Part shown: piece by piece, positions 13,932 to 20,995 of the stretch
Numbering within the stretch: the first letter of the stretch is position 1
Layout: every line of letters starts with the position of its first letter
Assembly: GCA_030639305.1 (NCBI GenBank)
Contig: DAOWCY010000080.1
Location: 1 to 28,652, forward strand
Source of the DNA: JAGLQA01 sp023135565
Lineage (GTDB): Bacteria > Acidobacteriota > Aminicenantia > UBA2199
Length of the DNA: 28,652 nucleotides
Direction: 5' to 3'
Made by a program: the position numbers and the translations under genes
The notes under the pieces: model-generated
Told to the model about the DNA's origin: nothing
The model's input: only the letters and a program-made list of their open reading frames with translations
Databases searched by the model: none

Positions 13932-13993
13932 AGTTTTTTGGGGGTCCAGGGGGCGATTTTTCAAAAAAGCCCCCTGGTCGCCGAAGGCAAAAT
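13932..13993. repeat. Hairpin repeat at the 5' edge of the radical SAM gene (R5)
   Basis: A perfect 9-bp stem CCAGGGGGC/GCCCCCTGG (13946-13954 with 13969-13977) around GATTTTTCAAAAAA, followed by CGCCGAAGGC. Same plan as R3 (T-run/A-run loop, CGCCGGAGGC-type tail) but with a different stem sequence. It is open in frame with the downstream gene for 21 codons, and its GAAGG lies where a ribosome site would be. Confidence 0.65.
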
Positions 13994-14000
13994 TATAGAT

Positions 14001-15269
14001 ATGAAAAAAAGAATTTTTATCAGGGTTTTTCCTTTTAATATACTCTCATACCCGGTGCTTTTGAACGCCTGGGAAAAAAACGGCGTAGACAAAGAATTCG
14101 ATATAAAGATAATCGACAAACCGGACCTTATCGAAAAAACCGCCTTCAACAAAGACGATGTTATACTATATTCTTTTATGACCCCTTTTCTCCCTTTGGT
14201 GCACAGCGAAATCGAAAAAATCAAAAAGAGCGGCGTTTTGATCGTCGGAGGCGGCCCCCATATCAACGGCGAACAAGAATTAGCCCGCGCCGTGGGTTTC
14301 GATATTCTTTTCGTGGGCCCGGCGGAAGAGAGCTTTCTCCGCTTCGGCAGCGATTTACTCGATAACAAAGTAAGAGAAGGAATATACAGGAGTTCATCCC
14401 AAGACGATAACCTGAACAGCTATCTACCTATATCGAAATATTTTAAAACCATCCCCCCTTTGGAGATCATGAGAGGCTGCCGCTGGAAATGCAAATACTG
14501 TAACACTCACTTAAACCGCGCCGCGTTCAGGAACCTGGATTCTATCAGGGCTTACTTTGAAGAGATGCAGCGCCGGAAACTGCAGCGGGTGAATTTTATT
14601 TCGCCTTCGGCCATGGAATTCGGAGCGGTTAAGGCCCGGCAAACCGATATAGGGCAGATAGAAGCAGTCCTAAAATTAGCCCGTTCACCCCACTCGCGTG
14701 GGGGGGCGATAAGCGGCTCCGCCGCAGGCAGCGCCTTTGATTTTAAGTTAGTCGAGTATGGCATATTCCCCTCTGAAATAAGACCTGACACGGTTTGTGA
14801 CGCGGGCATGAAAATCCTAAAAAAATATGTCTCCAACAAAGCGGTCACTATCGGCGCCCAGAGTAGTTCAGATGCGAGGTTAAAAGAACTGCGCCGCGGA
14901 CACAGCGCCGCCGATACGGAAAAAGCAGTAGAAATCGCTAATGCCAACGGCTTCCTGGCCAATCTCGATTTTATCATCGGCTATCCCGGGGAAACGGCCC
15001 GGGAGAGGACCGCCCTTATAGAATTTATCAAAAGACTGACCGGCAAATACCGGGTTAAGACCCATTTGCATCATTTTTTTCCTCTTCCGGGCAGCGGCTT
15101 TGCTTACCGGCTGCCGTCATTTTTATCGGCCCGGGAAAAAGAAAATTTCCTGGAATTAAAAAAAGATGGGATTTCTAAGGTCGGCTGGATAGGCAATGAA
15201 AGACAGGTGATCGATTATTTCGATTGGTTAAAGAACCGTTTCCCTACTTTTTATGAGCGCTATCATTAG
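14001..15269 (+). CDS. B12-binding/radical SAM protein (TIGR04013-like)
   Basis: A 422-residue protein from the ATG at 14001 (KKRIFIRVFPFNILSYPVLL). A longer frame from TTG at 13938 would only translate repeat R5 and is not preferred. Residues ~75-110 (VLIVGGGPHINGEQELARA, then FVGPAEES) resemble a cobalamin-binding fold; the radical SAM cluster motif is CRWKCKYC (C160, C164, C167). The later RPDTVCDAG, TIGAQSSSDARLKELRRGH and LDFIIGYPGET segments fit the archaeal/bacterial TIGR04013 group of unknown substrate. Residues ~229-249 (about RSPHSRGGAISGSAAGSAFD) are the translated repeat R6, an apparent in-frame insertion just before FKLVEYGIFPSEIRP. No close operon partner; the gap to the next gene is 149 bases. 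Confidence 0.8.
   Translation: MKKRIFIRVFPFNILSYPVLLNAWEKNGVDKEFDIKIIDKPDLIEKTAFNKDDVILYSFMTPFLPLVHSEIEKIKKSGVLIVGGGPHINGEQELARAVGFDILFVGPAEESFLRFGSDLLDNKVREGIYRSSSQDDNLNSYLPISKYFKTIPPLEIMRGCRWKCKYCNTHLNRAAFRNLDSIRAYFEEMQRRKLQRVNFISPSAMEFGAVKARQTDIGQIEAVLKLARSPHSRGGAISGSAAGSAFDFKLVEYGIFPSEIRPDTVCDAGMKILKKYVSNKAVTIGAQSSSDARLKELRRGHSAADTEKAVEIANANGFLANLDFIIGYPGETARERTALIEFIKRLTGKYRVKTHLHHFFPLPGSGFAYRLPSFLSAREKENFLELKKDGISKVGWIGNERQVIDYFDWLKNRFPTFYERYH
14687..14747. repeat. Palindromic repeat inserted in frame in the radical SAM gene (R6)
   Basis: A 61-base block: ACCCCACTCGCGTGGGG palindrome, CGGCTCCGCCG hairpin, GATTTTAAG end. Aligned without gaps to 1238-1298 in the PHP gene it has 8 differences (about 87% identity), but there it is translated from the opposite strand. 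No stop arises in either reading. Confidence 0.85.
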
Positions 15270-15366
15270 CTTGAGAGAGAGCAAGAGGCGCTCAAGAAAA
15301 ACAAAATTTTGCCCCGTGAAGGACGCCGGGAGATCGAAGTTTTTAATAAAATAGCCCTGTAAAATC

Positions 15367-15395
15367 TTGACAAGAGCCGCTTTAAATGAGAAAAT
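15367..15395 (+). promoter_or_regulatory. Promoter of the MglA-like GTPase gene
   Basis: -35 TTGACA (15367-15372), 17-base spacer, weak -10 GAAAAT (15390-15395), 23 bases before the start codon. Confidence 0.45.
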
Positions 15396-15418
15396 TAGTG
15401 ACTAAATGAAGATAGAAT

Positions 15419-17050
15419 ATGTTTGTAAATCATAGTTTAAAACAGGTAACGGCAAAAGTCGTCTATTATGGTCCGGGCCTAAGTGGGAAGACTACTAATT
15501 TGCAGTATATCTTTTCAGTTACTAACCCGAAGACCAGGGGCGAACTTGTCAGCATAGAAACAGAGATAGAACGTACGCTCTTTTTTGACCTGCTTCCTTT
15601 AAATGTAGGTTTGGTAAAAGGTTACCGGACAAAATTCCAATTGTATACGGTACCGGGCCAGATTTTTTACGATTCTACGCGAAAATTGGTTCTAAAAGGG
15701 GCGGATGGAATCGTATTCGTGGTGGACTCCCAGGAATTGAGAGAACAGGCAGGTTTAGAGAGTTTTGAAAATCTTAGAGCAAATTTAGCCGAATATGATA
15801 TCGATATCAATGATATCCCGCTTGTATATCAATTTAATAAAAGGGATTTGGATAATGTTTCTTCCCTGGTGAGGCTGAAAAAAGTATTTAAAATAGGCGC
15901 TGCTCCTTTCTTCGAGGCCGTAGCCACAAACGGTTTAGGAGTGATAGAAACCCTGAAAGAGATTTCCAGTTTAACCTTAAAAAAAGTGGTGAAATTACTT
16001 GATAAGGTAAACCAGGATATGTCCGGAGGCGCTCCCGCTCAGCCCATCCGTTTCGATACCGATAAGGCAAAGGAAATCAAAAAATTCGAGGAACTGCCGG
16101 TAAGAAGGGTGCCTATGGAAAATATCGACACCCTGAGCACCCGGATCGCTCCCGGTGAAGAGAAATATATAAATGTAAAAGCCGATCCTGCTTTCGAGCA
16201 GGCTCCGGCTCATGTCCGGCAGCCCAAAGAACACGGTGCCATGATGGAAGACCAGGTGATCGACGTCGCGGAAGAAGAAGTAATAACCCTTGAAAAAGAT
16301 ACTATGGTAAAATTTGGAGATGAACCGGCAACGAGAATTTTTTCTAAAAATGAATTCGAAAATTTGATGGAAAGTGAGGAAGGTGATGGCGGAACTGAGG
16401 AACTACCCTTCAAAAATATCCAGGAAGAAGCGGCTGAAACTGAAGATGACATTTTTACTTTAGGAGAACCTGTGGCGAATCCGCCGGCAGCTCCCGCTGC
16501 CCCCCCAGCGGCCCCGGCTATGGCCGCGGGTGAAATTCCCTCCTTTTCTGATGATGAAGCGTTAGCGGTCTTAGATAATATACCGTCCATTGCCCCGGAG
16601 GTACCGGCGGCGCCGGTAAATACCGGATCGAAAGAAATGGATGAGTTTGCTACTATCGTTAAAACGGATGAATCTTTTCCTTTCCAGGATTTCCCGGAGG
16701 CTGAACCGGTTGAATTGGCTGAACCGGTAGAACTGGTTGAACCGGTTGAATTGACAGATCCGGTAGAACTGGTTGAGCCGGTTGAAAGTGCGGTTGAGAG
16801 TCCCGGGCCGCCGCCTGATATAGAAGAGATACCTCTCCCGGAATTGGATGTAAGCACCGCCAAAGTTTCAGATATATTAAAGAACTTCAAGGACCAGTCC
16901 CGCATCGCAGTCATCCGCAAACTCATCTTAAATGACCCGCATCTTCACGTAGATATCAAAGACAAACAGGGCAATGTGTTGGAAAAGGTTGAATTGTATG
17001 TCAACCCGCAAATAAAAAAGATTACCATCATCCTGGATGTCAATAAGTGA
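15419..17050 (+). CDS. MglA-like Ras-family GTPase with long acidic tail and C-terminal domain
   Basis: A 543-residue protein. Residues 1-195 are a bacterial small GTPase of the MglA type: P-loop GPGLSGKTT (18-26), TVPGQ in place of the Ras DxxG motif, FVVDSQ, and NKRD for guanine recognition. MglA is about 195 residues; the rest is extra. Residues ~200-480 are a low-complexity Glu/Pro/Ala linker including five EPVEL-type hexapeptide repeats. The last 65 or so residues (VSDILKNFKDQSRIAVIRKL onward) form a compact predicted domain seen with bactofilin/DUF4388-type signalling tails, identity uncertain. MglA GTPases set cell polarity and drive motility or pilus placement with Roadblock partners; a Roadblock-containing regulator lies at 24345. 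Ribosome site is weak (GAAG). Confidence 0.83.
   Translation: MFVNHSLKQVTAKVVYYGPGLSGKTTNLQYIFSVTNPKTRGELVSIETEIERTLFFDLLPLNVGLVKGYRTKFQLYTVPGQIFYDSTRKLVLKGADGIVFVVDSQELREQAGLESFENLRANLAEYDIDINDIPLVYQFNKRDLDNVSSLVRLKKVFKIGAAPFFEAVATNGLGVIETLKEISSLTLKKVVKLLDKVNQDMSGGAPAQPIRFDTDKAKEIKKFEELPVRRVPMENIDTLSTRIAPGEEKYINVKADPAFEQAPAHVRQPKEHGAMMEDQVIDVAEEEVITLEKDTMVKFGDEPATRIFSKNEFENLMESEEGDGGTEELPFKNIQEEAAETEDDIFTLGEPVANPPAAPAAPPAAPAMAAGEIPSFSDDEALAVLDNIPSIAPEVPAAPVNTGSKEMDEFATIVKTDESFPFQDFPEAEPVELAEPVELVEPVELTDPVELVEPVESAVESPGPPPDIEEIPLPELDVSTAKVSDILKNFKDQSRIAVIRKLILNDPHLHVDIKDKQGNVLEKVELYVNPQIKKITIILDVNK
16703..16792 (+). repeat. Five 18-bp coding repeats (EPVELx) in the GTPase tail
   Basis: Units of 18 bases encode EPVELA, EPVELV, EPVELT, DPVELV and EPVESA. 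Third bases vary (CCGGTT/CCGGTA, GAATTG/GAACTG), showing the repeat is kept at protein level. Likely a flexible acidic linker. Confidence 0.85.
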
Positions 17051-17051
17051 C

Positions 17052-17067
17052 GATTCTTTTGAGAATC
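17052..17067 (+). other. Intercistronic hairpin between GTPase and reductase-like genes
   Basis: GATTCT, loop TTTG, AGAATC in the 39-base gap. No T-run after it; probably an mRNA processing or stability element inside a two-gene operon. Confidence 0.4.
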
Positions 17068-17089
17068 AGCATCAACCAGGAGGCGAATA

Positions 17090-17896
17090 ATGAATTTTAA
17101 AGAGAAAATCACTCTCGGTAGGACAGGTCTAAGAGCCGGAAGGTTAGGAATATCATCGAGTTTCGGCGCCCCGGCCCGGGCTTATGAGGAAGCTTTTGAA
17201 AGAGGCTGCAATTATTTTACCTGGGGCACTTTCATAAAAGGGCGAAATAAAGCAATGCGGGAAGCTATCAAAAATATCGACGCTAAAGGGCTTAGGGAGG
17301 ACCTAATCGTCTCTATTTTGAGCTATGCCCACAGCGCCTATCTTACGGAAAGTTCCCTGGTTCGTGGACTTAAGGCCCTGGGCAGCGGATACGCCGATGT
17401 CCTGGTATTGGGTTATTACTCGTCGCCTCCGCCGCGGCGGGTTTTAGACGGCGCCTTAAAATTAAAAGAAAAAGGCCTGGTACGTTTTATCGGCATTACC
17501 GGTCACAACCGGGATATCTTCCCGGAACTGCGCAAAGAGGATTTAATCGACATATTTCATGTTCGCTACAATGCGGCCCATCGCGGGGCGGAGCAGGATG
17601 TTTTTCCCTATTCCGGCGGAGAGAACCGGCCCGGTGTAGTGACCTTTACCGCCACCAGGTGGGGCAAGCTGTTGGACCCTAAAAAAATGCCCCCGGGTGA
17701 AGAACCGCCAACCGCAGTAGATTGTTACCGCTTTGTACTTTCCAACCCGGCAGTGGATGTTTGCATGATGGGCGCTAAAGATGCCGGGCAGATGAGAGAG
17801 AACCTAAGCCTGCTGGAAACCGGCGTCATGAACGGCGAGGAATTAGAGCGCATGCGCAGGATCGGCGACCACGTCTACGGTAAAAAGAAAAAGTAA
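17090..17896 (+). CDS. Aldo/keto reductase-fold protein lacking the usual catalytic tetrad
   Basis: A 268-residue protein with an AGGAGG ribosome site, 39 bases after the GTPase gene and probably cotranscribed. The fold is recognisable: LGRTGLRAGRLGIS at the start, AYEEAFERGCNYF (strand 2), GLVRFIGITGHNRD (the family VRxIGxSxHN region) and NPAVDVCMMGA near the cofactor end. However, the canonical Asp-Tyr-Lys-His tetrad is not where expected: the N-F-F-D-T-A-x-x-Y-G region reads NYFTWGTFIKGR, the Lys strand reads LIVSILSYAH, and the His strand reads ADVLVLGYYSSP. Length is also below the usual 300-330. It may be a binding or regulatory protein, or use a different chemistry. This reading rests on alignment by eye. 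Confidence 0.72.
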   Translation: MNFKEKITLGRTGLRAGRLGISSSFGAPARAYEEAFERGCNYFTWGTFIKGRNKAMREAIKNIDAKGLREDLIVSILSYAHSAYLTESSLVRGLKALGSGYADVLVLGYYSSPPPRRVLDGALKLKEKGLVRFIGITGHNRDIFPELRKEDLIDIFHVRYNAAHRGAEQDVFPYSGGENRPGVVTFTATRWGKLLDPKKMPPGEEPPTAVDCYRFVLSNPAVDVCMMGAKDAGQMRENLSLLETGVMNGEELERMRRIGDHVYGKKKK

Positions 17897-17900
17897 ACTG

Positions 17901-18158
17901 TTAATCCAGGACGCGGCGAATCGTTTTGAGCAGCTCTTTGATTTCGAAAGGTTTTTCTATAAATCCCACAGCCCCTTTTTCCAGCATCTCTTCCGCCGAG
18001 CTATCGGCAGTATACCCACCGGCAATGATAACCTTTACTTGCGGGTTTATTTTGAGAAATTCTTTTAGGCATTCCTTTCCTGCCATGCCGGGCAGGATAA
18101 GATCGAGAATAATCAGGTCGATCCCCCCCTTCCTCTGCCGGTAAAATTCCAGGGCTTT
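17901..18158 (-). pseudogene. C-terminal remnant of a receiver (REC) domain
   Basis: An open frame of 85 codons, without a start near its left part, encodes the second two-thirds of a REC domain: the phosphoacceptor strand LIILDLILPGMAGKE, then VKVIIAGGYTADSSAEE and GAVGFIEKPFEIKELL, with the conserved Lys-Pro. The first third, including the acidic pair, is missing. The frame is closed by TAA at 18161-18159, and the repeat R7 starts 10 bases beyond. The sequence style (LPGMAGKE, GGYTADS) is like the C-terminal receiver of the hybrid kinase at 20996, so it may be the tail of a lost hybrid kinase. It converges on the reductase-like gene. Confidence 0.75.
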
Positions 18159-18169
18159 TTATTTTTTTT

Positions 18170-18259
18170 AACAGAAGTTTTGTTCAAACTTTTTCAAAAG
18201 TTTGGCCCCCGGCAGGGCCGCCGGAGGCAAGTCTATCTTAGATTTTTCTAAAACTGAAC
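18170..18259. repeat. 90-bp copy of the MITE-like element (R7), reverse orientation
   Basis: The reverse complement matches 11161-11250 with 4 differences in 90 bases, including the terminal GTTCAGTTTT (here AAACTGAAC at the right end). The other end, with the second terminal repeat, is missing and is replaced by the receiver remnant, so the element sits at a rearrangement joint. Confidence 0.85.
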
Positions 18260-18346
18260 ATTTACAATTTTTGGGTAACTATCCGTGTTTTGACAAAAGT
18301 TTGGGAGGATTTTTTTATACCGGCTCGATCCCGTATAAATTTATCT

Positions 18347-18742
18347 TTAATGGCATTGCTTTTTGGGTTGGACCTGTGCTGCGATTTTCGTTTTTATCAT
18401 AATGATGATGTGTTCGACCTTCTGTAATTCATCAAGCTCAAGTTGTTCCGTTTCACCCAACATCCCGGCTGAATTTAGCGTCAATAAACGCCGCAGCCTT
18501 TCCCGGGCATGTTCGGATACATGGTAATCGAGTACCTCTCGAGGCGATGGATTCGCTGAAAGAAAACGGATGATCTCAGATGCAGTTTCTGTAGCTAAAG
18601 TCCTGAATCCTACAAGGCTTAGTTCCAGTATAGCCGGCAGCCAATAACGAATAGGTTTAAGACGCTTTGCCATTTCATTAGGTACCTGGATTGTCATTTG
18701 CACTGTGCCGGATTCTTTTTTTATTAATTCCTGTCTTTGCAT
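18347..18742 (-). CDS. Orphan antitoxin-like protein
   Basis: A 131-residue protein from the ATG at 18742, behind GGAAGCGGAG. The frame stays open up to 18880, but that extension crosses a run of A and lacks a ribosome site. The N-terminus VQMTIQVPNEMAKRLKPI is the usual strand-helix opening of RHH-type antitoxins; the helical rest (SLVGFRTLATETASEIIRFL, then SPREVLDYHVSEHARERLRRLL and LGETEQLELDELQKVEHIII) resembles a conserved antitoxin-like family common in Cyanobacteria and Chloroflexi that is usually followed by a toxin. Here repeat R7 and a pseudogene follow instead, so the toxin seems lost. Confidence 0.6.
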   Translation of the reverse strand: MQRQELIKKESGTVQMTIQVPNEMAKRLKPIRYWLPAILELSLVGFRTLATETASEIIRFLSANPSPREVLDYHVSEHARERLRRLLTLNSAGMLGETEQLELDELQKVEHIIIMIKTKIAAQVQPKKQCH

Positions 18743-19282
18743 TTCGTTTCTCCGCTTCCTATAATAACGCAAAAAAAAAAAAGCAACACCCTGTTTGAAA
18801 CTATCCGGTTTTCCTAAAACAGGATTGTCACTATCCAGCAATTCTCTTTTTATCCATTCCAGGATGCCATCCACCTTCATTTCCCCCGTTCCGAAGTGAT
18901 CTCAGACCATCGCCTCATAAAATCTCCATATATCAGTTTAAATTCCAACAAATTTTTCCCCGGTTACCATTTTGGTGAAGGTGAAAATGTTTTGCTTTTT
19001 TGTTTTTCTTTTTCAAGGATTGGTTTGCTGCCTGTTTTAATGCTCCTTTTCTTTTTTTGTTCTCCATATGCGATTATAGCATAGGTTACCCCTTTAGTGC
19101 AACTTAAATATAGAATGAAATTATTTTAATGGATATTTCAGGCATTTTTTTCTTGCCGTCACATGTCATAAAAGGGGTAGATTATTTTCGCAATGGAATA
19201 TCTGGTTCTATACAGGAAAAATTCAGTAGTATTTATGGAAAAATTTTTCAAAAAGAGAATTGCTGGTCACTATCAATGGGCA
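18743..19282. other. Stretch without a confident gene
   Basis: AT-rich region between the divergent antitoxin-like gene and comM. It holds the doubtful upstream extension of the antitoxin frame (to 18880) and T-rich runs. No structured RNA or repeat was recognised. Confidence 0.5.
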
Positions 19283-19311
19283 TTGAAAAAATTAAAGATA
19301 TGTGATATAAA
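19283..19311 (+). promoter_or_regulatory. Promoter placed for a leaderless comM transcript
   Basis: -35 TTGAAA (19283-19288), 17-base spacer, -10 TATAAA (19306-19311). Transcription would begin about six bases later, at the ATG at 19317. No Shine-Dalgarno is present. Confidence 0.5.
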
Positions 19312-19316
19312 TGATG

Positions 19317-20849
19317 ATGGTTAGCAAAATCAATTCTGTAGTGATGAACGGACTGGAAGTGGTGGCAACAGAAGTAGAAGTGGGCTTCTCTAAAGGAATC
19401 CCCGGAGTTACCATCGTGGGACTGCCCGATAACGCGGTTAACGAAAGCAAAGAGAGGATCAAATTTGCTATCAAAAATTCCGGTTTCGAATACCCGGTCA
19501 GTACGAAAATAGTGGTCAACCTGTCCCCGGCGGATATTAAGAAAGAAGGTTCCTCTTTAGACCTACCTATCGCCGTAGGCATTATCAAAAACATGAATTT
19601 TTTCCAAAGCGAGGTTTTCGATGACTACCTTTTTTATGGCGAACTGAACCTGAATGGCCGGTTGAACCCGGTGAAAGGTGTGTTAAACCTAACTATTTTT
19701 GCCAAAGAACGAGGATATAAGGGGGTGGTCATCCCCTATAAAAACGGCAGCGAAGCCTCCTTTGTAAAAGAGGTCGATGTCTATGCCTTAAAAAACCTCA
19801 ACGAGGTGATAGAATTCGTGTTGAAACCCCAGGACTTTGAAAAGTTCAAATACCGGGCCGGGAAAAATGTGAACAAAAATTCGGATAGAGATTTTAGCGA
19901 AGTAAAAGGCCAATACCTGACCAAAAGAGTATTGGAAATCGCTGCCGCCGGTTTTCATAACGTACTGATGATCGGGCCTCCGGGTTCGGGCAAGTCGATG
20001 CTCTCCAAAGCCCTGCCTACCATCCTGCCCGATATGACCGATGAAGAAATATTGCAAACTTCTTTGATCTATAGTGCAGCCGGACTGCTGAACAACCGGG
20101 ACAACCTCGTCTATACGAGGCCCTTTCGTTCACCCCATCATACCATCTCCGATGTGGGCATCAGCGGCGGCGGCAAATACCCGGCGCCGGGGGAAATCTC
20201 CCTGGCTCATAACGGTTTGTTGTTCTTAGATGAACTGCCTTATTTTAAAAAATCGGCTTTAGAAGTTCTCCGTCAGCCTTTAGAGGACGGCGAGATCACC
20301 ATTTCCCGGTCTTTGATTTCCCAAACTTACCCGGCGAAATTTATGCTGGTAGGAGCGATGAATCCCTGTGAAGACTCGGTGGGGATAAAAGACCCCGATT
20401 TCGGCGGCTGCACCATGGCGCAGAAAAGGAGGTACTACTCGCGCATTTCGAAGCCCCTGTTGGATAGGATCGACCTGCAAATCGAAGTCAAAAAAGTCCA
20501 CATAGATGAAATCACTTCCAATACCAGGAGCGAAAGTTCGGCGGCCATAAAAGAGAGAGTGGTAAAGGCCAGGAATATTCAACTCGAAAGGTTCCAAAAG
20601 CTGCGCAATACACTCTTTGCCAACGGCCAGATGAATAACCGGGAGATTAAGAAGTTCTGTGTTCTCGACAAAGAGAGTGAAAGATTGTTAAAAATGGCGG
20701 TAGAGAAATTGGATTTAAGCGCCCGCAGTTATTTTAAGATTTTGAAGATTTCGCGCACCGGGGCCGATTTAGAAGGCAGCGAGCATATCAAAGCGCAGCA
20801 CATACAGGAGGCTTTACAGTACCGTTCCTTAGATTTTTTTAATTTGTAG
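19317..20849 (+). CDS. comM: ComM/YifB family Mg-chelatase-like AAA+ ATPase
   Basis: About 510 residues. ComM is a hexameric helicase that promotes branch migration during natural transformation. The N-terminal Lon-protease-like domain begins VSKINSVVMNGLEVVATEVE, then GIPGVTIVGLPDNAVNESKE and NLSPADIKKEGSSLDLPIA, all diagnostic. Walker A is GPPGSGKS (222-229 counted from the first ATG), sensor and Walker B region LLFLDELPYF, and the family stretch FRSPHHTISDVGISGGG and GAMNPCE are intact, as is the C-terminal SARSYFKILKISRTGADLEG. Three ATG codons occur in a row (19311, 19314, 19317); the promoter position favours the third. No operon partner; a terminator follows the repeat R8. Confidence 0.93.
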   Translation: MVSKINSVVMNGLEVVATEVEVGFSKGIPGVTIVGLPDNAVNESKERIKFAIKNSGFEYPVSTKIVVNLSPADIKKEGSSLDLPIAVGIIKNMNFFQSEVFDDYLFYGELNLNGRLNPVKGVLNLTIFAKERGYKGVVIPYKNGSEASFVKEVDVYALKNLNEVIEFVLKPQDFEKFKYRAGKNVNKNSDRDFSEVKGQYLTKRVLEIAAAGFHNVLMIGPPGSGKSMLSKALPTILPDMTDEEILQTSLIYSAAGLLNNRDNLVYTRPFRSPHHTISDVGISGGGKYPAPGEISLAHNGLLFLDELPYFKKSALEVLRQPLEDGEITISRSLISQTYPAKFMLVGAMNPCEDSVGIKDPDFGGCTMAQKRRYYSRISKPLLDRIDLQIEVKKVHIDEITSNTRSESSAAIKERVVKARNIQLERFQKLRNTLFANGQMNNREIKKFCVLDKESERLLKMAVEKLDLSARSYFKILKISRTGADLEGSEHIKAQHIQEALQYRSLDFFNL

Positions 20850-20855
20850 CGTTAA

Positions 20856-20934
20856 CTTGCCTCCGGCGGCCAAAACCCTTTTGAAAAACCCCACTGCGTG
20901 GGGAAGGTAGTCCCTGCCGGGGGCCAAACTTTTG
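20856..20934. repeat. Palindromic mosaic repeat with a nested module (R8)
   Basis: Begins CTTGCCTCCGGCGGCC and ends CTGCCGGGGGCCAAACTTTT like R4, but about 40 bases containing the CCCCAC-TGC-GTGGGG palindrome (20889-20903) are inserted between the two halves. It lies between the convergent comM and hybrid kinase genes. Confidence 0.8.
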
Positions 20935-20964
20935 ATTAGATAGAAGAGCTATCACCACCTTTAG

Positions 20965-20981
20965 CCGCGAAGCGGTTTTTT
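20965..20981 (+). terminator. Rho-independent terminator downstream of comM
   Basis: CCGC, loop GAA, GCGG, followed by TTTTTT. The short stem is flanked by a G-T pair. It lies 116 bases after the comM stop; the other strand has no T-run. Confidence 0.55.
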
Positions 20982-20995
20982 AAAAGTTTTTATCG

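Noticed and set aside
13938..14000. TTG start giving the radical SAM protein 21 extra residues
   Set aside because: Those residues are translated repeat R5; the ATG at 14001 begins the natural first strand of the domain.
16210..16926. Long minus-strand frame rich in Ser, Thr and Gly, opposite the GTPase tail
   Set aside because: It is the antisense of the Glu/Pro repeat linker; low complexity is inherited from the real gene, and there is no ribosome site.
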